This document shows, piece by piece, positions 1 through 7,119 of a stretch of DNA of 36,987 nt. The first letter of the stretch is position 1; every line of letters begins with the position of its first letter. The notes under the pieces were generated by a model that ran no database searches, had not been told where the DNA came from, and saw only the letters and a program-made list of their open reading frames with translations. The stretch comes from Kumtagia ephedrae (GTDB taxonomy: Bacteria; Pseudomonadota; Alphaproteobacteria; Rhizobiales; Rhizobiaceae), in the NCBI RefSeq assembly GCF_003012745.1, contig NZ_PXYK01000041.1, forward strand, positions 1 to 36,987. Direction: 5' to 3'. The translations under genes and the position numbers were made by a program.

Positions 1-126
1 ATCAACGCGCCCGACCGGGCTGCGCAACCCCGACCAGCTCTACCCGGTCGGGCGCTCAACGTCGTGCACCAAAAGGGGGTCAAAATTGGACGCCGATCCG
101 GGGTCAGTTTTGCAAGCCGTTTGACA
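1..126 (+). mobile_element. Right terminal part of an IS21-like insertion sequence (continues outside window)
   Basis: The block ends with TTGACA at 121-126, so the element reads TGTCA on the other strand, the TGT/ACA-type terminus usual for IS21-family elements. From memory, the GGGGTCA-type repeated segments at about 76-112 resemble the non-coding end that follows istB in IS21-like elements of rhizobia. No transposase reading frame is inside the window, so family assignment rests on this terminal sequence only. The minus-strand reading frame that starts at 824 runs straight into this block without a stop, as expected for an insertion into a gene. Confidence 0.55.
7..55. terminator. Perfect 13-bp inverted repeat near the IS end, candidate terminator
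   Basis: GCGCCCGACCGGG at 7-19 is exactly complementary to CCCGGTCGGGCGC at 43-55, with a 23-nt loop. There is no T tract after either arm, so it is not a textbook intrinsic terminator. Its place just before the IS end suits a stem that closes the transposase operon or blocks read-through transcription. Confidence 0.4.
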
Positions 127-824
127 GCCTGCCGCTCGCCATGAAGCTCGATACATTGGAAGGCGAGGAAGCGGTTGATCTCCATCACCTCCTCCCGCAT
201 TGCGTTGGTCTCGGCGGTATCCTCGTAGTCGACCAATTCGGACGGCAGCGGCTTGCCCTTTGGGCCGCGCCCCATGCGAGCCTTGAGGATCAGCACCTCG
301 CGGCCTTCAAGCTCCTTGATTTCCTCGTGGCGAACACCGGGGTCCATAAGGGCGGCTAGAAGATCCCCCTTGGCGGCTATCCCGGTGCGCCGCCTATGGA
401 AATGCGCGGGGTGCTTGATGAGGAGACCTTTGGCCGCCATGGCGTCGATTACCGGGCCGAGCTGGCGGAAGCCTGGGCGGTCATAGCGGGAGCCTGTGGT
501 GTGCTTAACGGGCACGGCTATACGGTCGGCTTTATGGGTGCTCCGGTGGAACTGAAAGAGATTGGCGATGATGGTGGAGACGACTGCACGAACCCTTTCC
601 ACTTGGTCGGCTTTGGGGCGTCGCGCTCTCGGCTGGGCTTCAAAATAGAGCGTCGTGACGCAATCCACCCAGGGAGCTAAGAGCGGCCCCTCACAGGCAA
701 GCCATGGGTTGAACCAGAAGTCGGAGGAGGATTGATCGGTATCTCCTTCCTCACCCTCTTCAGCTTGAAGGCGGCTCACGGGGAAGGCCTCTTTGAGCCG
801 ACCAGGAGGCCCACCAGAAGCCAT
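127..824 (-). pseudogene. Truncated hypothetical protein, possibly replication/DNA-binding, interrupted by the IS element
   Basis: An open frame starts at ATG 824 (a GTG at 845 is in the same frame just after a TGA) and stays open for about 232 codons to the IS boundary at 126 and on to the window edge. The protein begins MASGGPPGRLKE. Its middle has a basic segment (VERVRAVVSTIIANLFQFHR) and then a region with a winged-helix look, RPGFRQLGPVIDAMAAKGL. The last native part reads ETNAMREEVMEINRFLA. From memory this resembles the N-terminal half of large conserved proteins on rhizobial plasmids and islands that are sometimes thought to be replication proteins, but I cannot name a family. No clear ribosome binding site precedes the ATG. 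The C-terminal half is missing here, so it is probably inactive. Confidence 0.5.
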
Positions 825-1025
825 ATGGGGCGGGCTAAGGAACACTCACCGGAACGGCCGAAAGCAGGCGCAGAGAAGCGCCGTGAGCGAGGACTTCGAG
901 CAGCCGCACGGCCGCTTTCTGTCGCTGACGTCAAGCTCCCTTCCGCGCCGCCCAATGCCGCCCTGGCGCCAACATACGCTGATGCAGAAGCCCAAGTAGG
1001 TCACTCGTTTGTGTGGTTGCCGCTA
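825..1025. other. Island intergenic gap
   Basis: About 200 bases separate the truncated frame from the zinc-binding-like gene, both on the minus strand. I see no convincing gene, tRNA or strong hairpin. It presumably carries the promoter of the truncated gene. Confidence 0.4.
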
Positions 1026-1781
1026 TCATTCTCCAACCCGCCGCGTCGGCAACTTCATGGGCGCTTGTCGCCAGCCCGGAAGGTGCGACGGATGCGGCCC
1101 GTAGCGATGCCTTCTGGCGGCGATGATGGCGGGGATGGCAACTGAGGCCAGGCCTTCGCAGGCCTTCTCCAGCGCCTCCCCTAGCCGCCGCATGACCAGC
1201 CCGGAGGATCGCGGATAGGCATGCAGCGTATAGGGCACCATGCGACCGTCTCGGGTCTCAATGTTCCAACTGCGATGCGTGCCGCTGGCGAGCCTGTGAA
1301 CGGCCTTGGCGGCTTGCACAATGCGGAACTCGCGGACACGGTGGGAGCCCCTGTCGTCCTCGATCAATGCCGCCGTTGCGAGACAGATGGCGATGAGGCG
1401 ATCCGGGTTGATGTTTGCCTCTCGGAGCCGCGCAAAGGCCACTTGCGCCCTATAGGCCGGTGAGCGTCCCCTCAGGTTCATTGCGGGGTCTACCGGCCCT
1501 GCCATCGCCAGCTTGACGTTGAGTTCCTGCCAAGCGGCAAAGGCGAGAGGGTGCCCGGCGTTGGCCTTGAGCCAGCTTTCGGCGCACTTCACGTAGGGCT
1601 TGAGGTCGGCCGCGCGATAGCCCGGATGCCAATGCGAGCCGTGCCGGGCTTTGCGCTGAACGTGGTAGACGCAATGGAATTGCTGGACAGGCCGGTGCTT
1701 CGGGGCGGCTACGGGCCTGCCGCACCCGAGGATGGCACAACGGGGTCCGGCTTGGTGTTGGTGATGATTGATGGCGTTCAT
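1026..1781 (-). CDS. Hypothetical protein with HNH-like zinc-binding cysteine cluster
   Basis: The function is unknown. Near the N-terminus, numbering from the upstream ATG at 1796, it has C20-x4-C25-x16-C42-x2-H45 followed by a basic stretch (VQRKARHGSHWH). That spacing resembles the small zinc knuckle seen in phage and island proteins often labelled HNH endonuclease, but a full HNH catalytic motif is not evident. The rest is helical, ending in a basic tail. Two starts are possible. ATG 1796 overlaps the recombinase stop as ATGA. ATG 1781 has an AAAGGA Shine-Dalgarno four bases upstream, so I prefer it. Either way it is translationally coupled to the recombinase gene before it, which suggests one mobile-element operon. 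Confidence 0.55.
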   Translation of the reverse strand: MNAINHHQHQAGPRCAILGCGRPVAAPKHRPVQQFHCVYHVQRKARHGSHWHPGYRAADLKPYVKCAESWLKANAGHPLAFAAWQELNVKLAMAGPVDPAMNLRGRSPAYRAQVAFARLREANINPDRLIAICLATAALIEDDRGSHRVREFRIVQAAKAVHRLASGTHRSWNIETRDGRMVPYTLHAYPRSSGLVMRRLGEALEKACEGLASVAIPAIIAARRHRYGPHPSHLPGWRQAPMKLPTRRVGE

Positions 1782-1792
1782 TCGATCCTTTC

Positions 1793-2344
1793 TCATGCAA
1801 GGGCGCGGTAGACGCTTCGTTCGCTGACCCCGAGACGGGAGGCGATGGCGGCCCGCGTGAGGCCCTCCGCAGCAAGCGCCTTGATGCTGTCCTTTTGGTT
1901 CATCGCCTTGGGGGCACGGCCCGTATATTTCCCCTCCGCCTTCGCCTTCTCTATGCCGGCCCGCTGGCGCTCCAGCATCATGGTCCGCTCAAATTCCGCG
2001 AAGGCCGCGAACATGGCGAGTTGCAGCTTGCCGGTTGCGGAGCGAGTGTTGATGGTCTCTCCGGCAAAGTCGAGGATGCGCAGGCCGATGTCCCGGTCCT
2101 CAAGGTCCTTCACAATGTCGAGGAGGGAGCGGAGGTCTCTGGCGAGCCGGTCCATCTTCGTCACCACCAGCGTATCGCCCTCTCGGAGGAACCGCAGAGC
2201 TTCGTCAAGTTGGTCCCGCTGCTTTGCCCCGGAGGCGTGCTCTTTGAAGATGCGCTCGCATCCTGCCGCCTTGAGGGCTTCAAGCTGGGCATCAAGCCCG
2301 GCCGTCTGGTCTGTGGTGCTAGTCCTTGCGTATCCCGTCAACAT
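1793..2344 (-). CDS. Serine recombinase (resolvase/invertase family)
   Basis: The 183-residue protein begins MLTGYARTSTTDQ, the catalytic start of small serine recombinases, where the serine of ARTS is the nucleophile. The family hallmarks follow in order: the GDTLVVTKMDRLARDL block with its catalytic arginines, the ATGKLQLAMFAAFAEFER block, and a C-terminal helix-turn-helix (AAIASRLGVSERSVYRALA). Its length is that of Tn3-type resolvases and DNA invertases, not of large serine integrases. ATG 2344 is chosen because AAGGAAG lies just upstream and residue 1 matches the family start; the upstream extension to 2596 is not conserved-looking. It should recombine short sites within the island rather than integrate it. 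Confidence 0.9.
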   Translation of the reverse strand: MLTGYARTSTTDQTAGLDAQLEALKAAGCERIFKEHASGAKQRDQLDEALRFLREGDTLVVTKMDRLARDLRSLLDIVKDLEDRDIGLRILDFAGETINTRSATGKLQLAMFAAFAEFERTMMLERQRAGIEKAKAEGKYTGRAPKAMNQKDSIKALAAEGLTRAAIASRLGVSERSVYRALA

Positions 2345-2763
2345 GTCGCTGGCTTCCTTCCAATGCTGCCAATAGCCTCTAGAAGCTAGAACATGAGTCT
2401 GCCAAAAGTCAATGTCAACCCTAGTGGCAGTCTCTTTTGCCCTAGAACCTGACAACGCGAGCATCCTGACAGAACCTTGCCCTATTGGCAGCAGCGATGA
2501 GTGGGCAGGACCGAACCACGACAGAGCAGAGGCGACGGCAGAGCGGAGGCGGACCAAGGACAGACCGGGCGGGATGCGCGAACGGGGTGACATCATGGAA
2601 CGCTTTGGGTCCCATCCGGGGCACCGGGGGGAACCGCTCTGCCGCCGCCTCTAGAGTGACCTCTCGGAAAGGTGACCCTTGGGGGAGTTGGCCAGCCGGG
2701 TTACGGAGACCAGCCTAAAGGCCGCGCTCCATGTTGCTAGCCAAGCGGGTGGAGGCACGCCGC
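2345..2763. promoter_or_regulatory. Gap upstream of the recombinase with inverted and direct repeats (candidate res/operator region)
   Basis: This 419-base gap has no supported gene. TGCTGCCAATAG at 2364-2375 is repeated inverted as CTATTGGCAGCA at 2482-2493, a perfect 12-bp match. The core AGAAC recurs at about 2388, 2444 and 2471, next to CTGAC or GACAG. On the minus strand TTGACA at 2418-2413 could be a -35 box for the recombinase, but the -10 is poor. Serine resolvases bind repeated sites beside their own gene, so this is the natural place for a res site. That function is inferred. Confidence 0.4.
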
Positions 2764-3459
2764 TCAGTTGTCGTTTTCGGGTTCGGCGTCATCTTCATCC
2801 AGCCAATCGAATAGCTGCCGAAGATCGTCGTCATAGAGCCCTGCGGACTCGTCAAGGAGCCGGAAGAGGAGCCCGAGATTAGCCAGATAGGCTTTGGCGG
2901 AGTGAGCTTCGGGCCACGTTCCATCCGCTTGGCGCCTCGCCACAAGCCGCTCGACCTCCTCTAGAGCCACGGCGCGAGAATCGTTGCGCGGATGCGGGTC
3001 CGGCTCGACGTAAGTGTTCTCGGGGTCAAGGTCGTGCTCTTGCCAGAGCGCTTTGGTCGCCTCGCCTGCCACGGCCCCGAAAAGGATGCGGCGGGCATTC
3101 ACGTTGAGGTGGGCAGCGCCTCGAAAGGACATTTTGAGATAGACCTTCGGCGGCGTACCGTGATTGGAGTTGGCCGCGAAGGAGTGTCCGGAGCGGCTTA
3201 GCTCGAAGAGGACCGCAGCGGCGAGGGTGCTCATTTTGACCACTACTGGGTTGACGCCTCCCACCGGGATGATGGCCTGCATGGAAGAGGTGTCCTCCTC
3301 ATCGTCCGGATTGGTTGAGAAGAGGAAGACGCTGCCAACCCAGGGCGGGCATGCGGCGAGGTTGAAAATTTCCTGCGGCAAGGCGCGGAGCCGCTCGGGG
3401 GTGATGAGCGGGGTGGCCTCGAAAGCGGCCTGTTGCTGACGTTTAGACTTACGCTTCAT
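2764..3459 (-). CDS. Hypothetical acidic protein of the island
   Basis: I do not recognise this 231-residue protein. It starts with a very basic stretch (MKRKSKRQQQ), has no membrane segment or signal peptide, and ends in an acidic tail (LDEDDAEPENDN). The middle includes the hydrophobic stretch VVVKMSTLAAAVLFELSRSG and a helical C-terminal third. The start at 3459 is supported by AGGA seven bases upstream. It is the last gene before the putative attachment site at 3585 and reads leftward into the island. Such terminal cargo genes are often regulators, exclusion or defence proteins, but nothing in the sequence decides between these. Confidence 0.6.
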   Translation of the reverse strand: MKRKSKRQQQAAFEATPLITPERLRALPQEIFNLAACPPWVGSVFLFSTNPDDEEDTSSMQAIIPVGGVNPVVVKMSTLAAAVLFELSRSGHSFAANSNHGTPPKVYLKMSFRGAAHLNVNARRILFGAVAGEATKALWQEHDLDPENTYVEPDPHPRNDSRAVALEEVERLVARRQADGTWPEAHSAKAYLANLGLLFRLLDESAGLYDDDLRQLFDWLDEDDAEPENDN

Positions 3460-3467
3460 GGTGGTGT

Positions 3468-3558
3468 CCTGTAGCTGGCGTTAAGCAGCAACCTTGCGAT
3501 TGCTACGGTTGGGTGCTACAGGTTGGCGGCGTGAAAGCGCGGAAAACCTAATGTTTTC
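3468..3558. repeat. Cluster of short inverted and direct repeats at the island edge
   Basis: CCTGTAGC at 3468-3475 is matched by its exact complement GCTACAGG at 3515-3522. TGCTACGGTTGGG at 3501-3513 is followed at once by the near-identical TGCTACAGGTTGG at 3514-3526. GAAAAC at 3542-3547 pairs with GTTTTC at 3553-3558 around a 5-base loop. All lie between the last island gene and the tRNA-end fragment. Repeats just inside an att core are where tyrosine integrases place their arm-binding sites; this role is inferred. Confidence 0.45.
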
Positions 3559-3584
3559 AGTGCCTGATTGGTGGTGCGGAAGGC

Positions 3585-3607
3585 TTCAATCCTCTCTGGC
3601 AGCACCA
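3585..3607 (+). other. Attachment-site remnant: 3' end of a tRNA gene (attR-like), probably tRNA-Thr
   Basis: The 23 bases read, in tRNA order, TTCAATC (T-loop), CTCTC (3' T-stem), TGGCAGC (3' acceptor strand) and ACCA. Upstream there is no GAGAG for the 5' T-stem, no anticodon arm and no GCTGCCA acceptor partner, so it is a fragment and not a tRNA gene. From memory the acceptor and T-stem fit a rhizobial tRNA-Thr(GGT), but the isotype is unconfirmed. Islands that integrate in tRNA 3' ends leave such a copy at the distal end. Its orientation predicts an intact + strand tRNA to the left of this window. Confidence 0.65.
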
Positions 3608-3685
3608 TTTTCCAGAGATAACCTTGGCGTGGACACGCTATCCCGCCGATCGTCCGAGCAGCGAAGGCGTGGCCGCCTGCCGCCG

Positions 3686-4750
3686 TCACTGGATCGCAAC
3701 CTCCGTCGCCGGCAGGGAAGCCGTGTCGACGGTGACGACGACGGACATGCCCGGCGCGAGCGTGCCGGCGAGCGGCTGGTCGGGGTCGATCGATATTCTG
3801 ATCGGCAGGCGCTGGGCGACCTTCGTGAAGTTTCCGGTGGCGTTGTCGGGCCGCAGGATGCTGAATTCCGAACCGGCCGCCGGCGAGAAGCGCTCGATCC
3901 TGCCGGTCAGCTCCGCATGCTGCAGGGCGTCGACGCGGAAGCTGACCGGCTGGCCGATCTTCAGGCCGGCGAGCTGCGTCTCCTTGAAATTGGCGATGAC
4001 CCATATCTTTTCCGGAACGATCGCCAGCAGCTGCGTGCCGGCCGAGACGTACTGGCCGAGCCGCGCGCCGACCTCGCCCAGCCGGCCGTCCTGCGGCGCG
4101 GTGATGCACGTGTTCTGCAGGTCGATCTCCGCCAGATGCACGGCCGCTTCCGCGCCTTCCACCGCGGCCTCGAGGGACCGGCGCCCGACGATCGTGGCCT
4201 GCAGCTCCTGGCGCGACACGTCCAGCCCGGCCTGCATCTGCGTCAGGGTGGCCCGAGCCTGGTCGGCCGTTGAGCGCGTCTTGTCGGCTTCGCTCGCCGT
4301 GACCACGCCGCGCTTCAGCAGCGGCTCGATCCGCGCCCGGTTGGACTGGGCGACGTCGAGGGCGACCCGCGCGCCTTCGACCTGCGCCTCGCTGGCCCTG
4401 ACGCGGGCTTCGTCGGACAGCCGCTGCTGCTCGGAATTGGCGAGCGCCGCCTTCTGGGCGGCCAGCGTGGCGCGCGCCTGCTCCAGCTTCTGCGCGAAGA
4501 TGCGGTCGTCCAGCCGCACCAGGAGCTGTCCGGCCTTCACCTGCTGATAGTCCTGCACCGCCACCTCCGCGACATAGCCGGCGAGCTGCGGCGCGATGAT
4601 CGTCACCTGGCCGCGCACATAGGCATTGTCGGTGGTCTCGACCGTCGATGTGAAGGGAGGCAGACGCCACGCATAGAGGACCAGCGTCAGGCCGGCGGCG
4701 CCAAGGCCGATGGCAAGAAGGGTTGCGGCGGAGCGGAACAGCTTGGGCAT
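3686..4750 (-). CDS. emrA: EmrA/HlyD-type membrane fusion protein of a multidrug efflux pump
   Basis: This periplasmic adaptor links an inner-membrane MFS exporter to an outer-membrane channel. From ATG 4750 it is 354 residues. One membrane anchor lies near the N-terminus (LLAIGLGAAGLTLVLYAW), followed by TDNAYVRGQVTIIAPQLAGY, a typical EmrA opening to the lipoyl-like half motif. A long coiled coil spans roughly residues 65-190, rich in Ala, Gln and Glu. The second lipoyl half (TCITAPQDGRLGEVGARLGQ) and a beta-barrel region with VIANFKETQL complete the fold. The frame extends upstream to 4861, inside emrB, but the family start is MPKLFRSAATLL. It lies 16 bases after emrB in the marR-emrB-emrA operon. 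Confidence 0.9.
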   Translation of the reverse strand: MPKLFRSAATLLAIGLGAAGLTLVLYAWRLPPFTSTVETTDNAYVRGQVTIIAPQLAGYVAEVAVQDYQQVKAGQLLVRLDDRIFAQKLEQARATLAAQKAALANSEQQRLSDEARVRASEAQVEGARVALDVAQSNRARIEPLLKRGVVTASEADKTRSTADQARATLTQMQAGLDVSRQELQATIVGRRSLEAAVEGAEAAVHLAEIDLQNTCITAPQDGRLGEVGARLGQYVSAGTQLLAIVPEKIWVIANFKETQLAGLKIGQPVSFRVDALQHAELTGRIERFSPAAGSEFSILRPDNATGNFTKVAQRLPIRISIDPDQPLAGTLAPGMSVVVTVDTASLPATEVAIQ

Positions 4751-4766
4751 GGGCGTAACGTCGTCG

Positions 4767-6476
4767 TCAGGTTTGCGAAGCTGCCGGGGAGACAGCGGTT
4801 CGGTTGCGGATGGTGTCGTAGGCGAGATGGAGCAGGAGCGCCGCGAGCGCGGCGACGGCAATCAGCGCGATCATGAGGAAGGCGTCGTTGTAGGCGAGCA
4901 CATTGGCTTCGCGCGTCGCCTGCTGACCTAGCGCGGCGATGCCCTCGGCGCTCAACAGGGTCTTGTCGGTGATGGTGCGGCCATAGGCGTTGCCGAGCTG
5001 GGCGACGCGCTGCGCCACCAGCGGATCGGTGAGCGCCAGATGCTCGACGAGGTGATTGGAGTGGAATTTCTCGCGCAGCGTGATGAAGCTGCCGAAAACG
5101 GCCGAGCCGAGCAGGCCGCCCATGCTCTGCGTGGTCAGGAACAGGATGACGAAGCTGAGAATGTAGTTCGGTCCCTTCTTCAGCGCCGACATCAACCCGC
5201 TCGCCACGGCCGGCGGCAGGAACAGCGCGCCGGCGAAGGCGATCATCGCCTGGCTCAGGAACATCTGCGACGGCCGGGTCAGATTGGTGGCCTGGCTGTC
5301 CATGAAAGCGCCGACGGCGAGCAGGGCGAGCGCGACCATATGGATGAGCGGCTCGCGGCCCGGCTTCATGACGGCGGTGCAGGCGAGGCCGCCGGCGATC
5401 GTGGCGGCGAGGATGATCCAGTAGAGCGTCGTCGTCTGGTCGTTGCTGAGGCCGAGCACCTGGAAGAAGCCGGACGCGCCGGTGGTCTGTTCCGACAGCA
5501 CGATGCGGAAGATCAGCAGGGCGCCGGTGAAATGCAGCACGGCCGGGCTGGTCAGCCAGCGCACGTCGATGAGCGGATTGGCGCGGTTGAGCTCGATCAC
5601 CGCGGCAATTGTGACGGTGACGACGGCCAGCGCCAGCAGCTCGCCGAGCCACGGCGCCTCGAACCACCAGTAGAGGCGGCCCAGCACCAGCACGATCGCG
5701 GTTGCGCCGAAGCCGGTGGCGATCAGCAGGTAGCTGGCGACGTCCAGCCGTTCGATCACCTTGGCCCGCGGCGGCGGCGTCAGCGGCAGCAGATAGACCA
5801 GGCAGAAGGCGAGCATCGCCAGGGCGAGCTCGAGCACGGTCAGCCCATGCCAGCCCTCGATGTCGAACAGCGCCGGCGAGATCAGCCGTGCCACCGGCGC
5901 GCCGATCGAAATATTGGTCAGCGCCAGCGGCAGGCCGATCCGCATCTTCAGATGCGGCGGGAAAGGTTCGAGCATGTAGAGGAAGCCGAGCGTCGACATC
6001 GGCGCGGCGGCGATGCCGCTCATGAAGCGCACGACGATGGCGGACGGCAGGTCGCTGATGAACAGGTTGAGCAGGCAGGCGACGACGAAGCCGAGGATGC
6101 TGAGCTCGGCGAAGTTGCGCAGGCCGTACTGGGTGCGGATCTTGATGAGCGCGAGCGACAGCGAGACGTTCGGCGCCATATAGGCGGCGACCATCCACGT
6201 CGCCTCGTTGGTGGTCGCGCCGATCGCGCCCTGGATCTGCGGGATGTTGGCGGTGATCAGGTTCATGCCGAGCCCCTGGCTGAGAGCGAGGAGCAGAGAC
6301 GCCAGCATGTAAGCGCCGGCGCGCGCCGGATGCATCGGCACGAAGGGCGGGGGCGTCGCAGGCTGCGAGGCGGACGCGGATTGCCCGTCAGCCTGCGGGA
6401 CGGCGGCCTGCGCTTGCCGCCGCTCCGCTGCCGGATCGGCCGATTCTCGCCGTTGCATGGCTTGTATGCCGGACAT
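4767..6476 (-). CDS. emrB: EmrB/QacA-type MFS drug exporter (DHA2 family, 14 TM)
   Basis: This inner-membrane proton-driven exporter has 569 residues, slightly longer than E. coli EmrB because of a Pro/Ala/Gln-rich cytoplasmic N-terminus of about 50 residues. The membrane part begins at about residue 53 (AGAYMLASLLLALSQGLGMN). The family motif ATWMVAAYMAPNVSL follows, then about 14 hydrophobic segments and a large periplasmic loop near the C-terminus (FHSNHLVEHLALTDPLVAQ). That loop and final helix are typical of DHA2 pumps. Substrates cannot be read from sequence. The gene begins 15 bases after the marR stop and precedes emrA. Confidence 0.9.
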   Translation of the reverse strand: MSGIQAMQRRESADPAAERRQAQAAVPQADGQSASASQPATPPPFVPMHPARAGAYMLASLLLALSQGLGMNLITANIPQIQGAIGATTNEATWMVAAYMAPNVSLSLALIKIRTQYGLRNFAELSILGFVVACLLNLFISDLPSAIVVRFMSGIAAAPMSTLGFLYMLEPFPPHLKMRIGLPLALTNISIGAPVARLISPALFDIEGWHGLTVLELALAMLAFCLVYLLPLTPPPRAKVIERLDVASYLLIATGFGATAIVLVLGRLYWWFEAPWLGELLALAVVTVTIAAVIELNRANPLIDVRWLTSPAVLHFTGALLIFRIVLSEQTTGASGFFQVLGLSNDQTTTLYWIILAATIAGGLACTAVMKPGREPLIHMVALALLAVGAFMDSQATNLTRPSQMFLSQAMIAFAGALFLPPAVASGLMSALKKGPNYILSFVILFLTTQSMGGLLGSAVFGSFITLREKFHSNHLVEHLALTDPLVAQRVAQLGNAYGRTITDKTLLSAEGIAALGQQATREANVLAYNDAFLMIALIAVAALAALLLHLAYDTIRNRTAVSPAASQT

Positions 6477-6491
6477 CGTGGCCGACCCGCA

Positions 6492-6929
6492 TCAGCCGGC
6501 GGCGCCGACGTTGCGCGCCACCTGCGTCAGCACGCGCGTCGCAACCTCGAGGTCGCGCTCGTCGACGCCGAGGAGCACCTGCTCGCGCAGCTCGTCGGCG
6601 TAGTCGAGAATGGTTTCGGCCTCGCGCCGCGCGGTTTCGGTGAGAAAGATGCGCTTGGCGCGCCGGTCGCCTTCGACGGACTGGCGCGTGACGAAGCCCT
6701 TCTTCTCCAGCGCGTCGATGAGGCTGACCATCGACGGCTGCTCGACCTCCAGCGCTTCTGCGAGCTCGCTCTGGGTCGCGCCTTCCTGCTTGGCCAGATG
6801 CATCAGCAGCCGTGCCCGCGACAGCGTCAGCCCCTGCGACCGTACGCGCGCATCGAACAGCGTGCGCATCTTGCGGTTCACCTTCGTCAACTGGTCGACG
6901 AAGGCCGTTCGGGCGGCCGTCACATCCAT
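6492..6929 (-). CDS. MarR-family transcriptional regulator of the efflux operon
   Basis: This is a dimeric winged-helix repressor of about 145 residues. The recognition region ATQSELAEALEVEQPSMVSLIDALEKKGFV and the wing SVEGDRRAKRIFLTETA are typical of MarR proteins. It is the first gene of marR-emrB-emrA, a usual layout for self-regulated efflux systems that respond to the pump's substrates. The start is either ATG 6929 or an in-frame GTG at 6938; neither has a convincing Shine-Dalgarno. The GTG lies against the first copy of the operator-like repeat, so a bound repressor would cover the start region. Confidence 0.9.
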   Translation of the reverse strand: MDVTAARTAFVDQLTKVNRKMRTLFDARVRSQGLTLSRARLLMHLAKQEGATQSELAEALEVEQPSMVSLIDALEKKGFVTRQSVEGDRRAKRIFLTETARREAETILDYADELREQVLLGVDERDLEVATRVLTQVARNVGAAG

Positions 6930-6936
6930 AGGAGTC

Positions 6937-6977
6937 ACATGGTTAGATTGAACATGGTTAGAAACCTAATTAATTAG
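6937..6977. promoter_or_regulatory. Candidate MarR operator: tandem repeats and palindrome
   Basis: ACATGGTTAGA occurs twice, at 6937-6947 and 6952-6962, a 15-base period. It is followed at once by the perfect 12-bp palindrome CTAATTAATTAG at 6966-6977. This AT-rich block stands out in GC-rich DNA and sits directly upstream of the marR start, so it is the likely promoter and autoregulatory operator of the efflux operon. Confidence 0.6.
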
Positions 6978-7119
6978 CAGGAGGACGTCTGACAAGGGCG
7001 AGATGGTATCGGACCGGAAAAAAGCCGCCATTTCCTGCTGCCGTTGACATCGAGGGGCGGTTGGCTGTTATCAGCCGCGACGCCCGGACGCGGGATCAGA
7101 TCGAACCGGATTTTTGCCT

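Noticed and set aside
3540-3607. Complete tRNA gene
   Set aside because: Only the 3' end is present; the 5' acceptor strand, D arm, anticodon arm and 5' T-stem cannot be found.
5040-6977. 645-codon + strand frame across emrB and marR
   Set aside because: It is an Arg/Gln/Glu-rich antisense shadow of two clearly conserved minus-strand genes; long shadow frames are normal in this GC-rich DNA.
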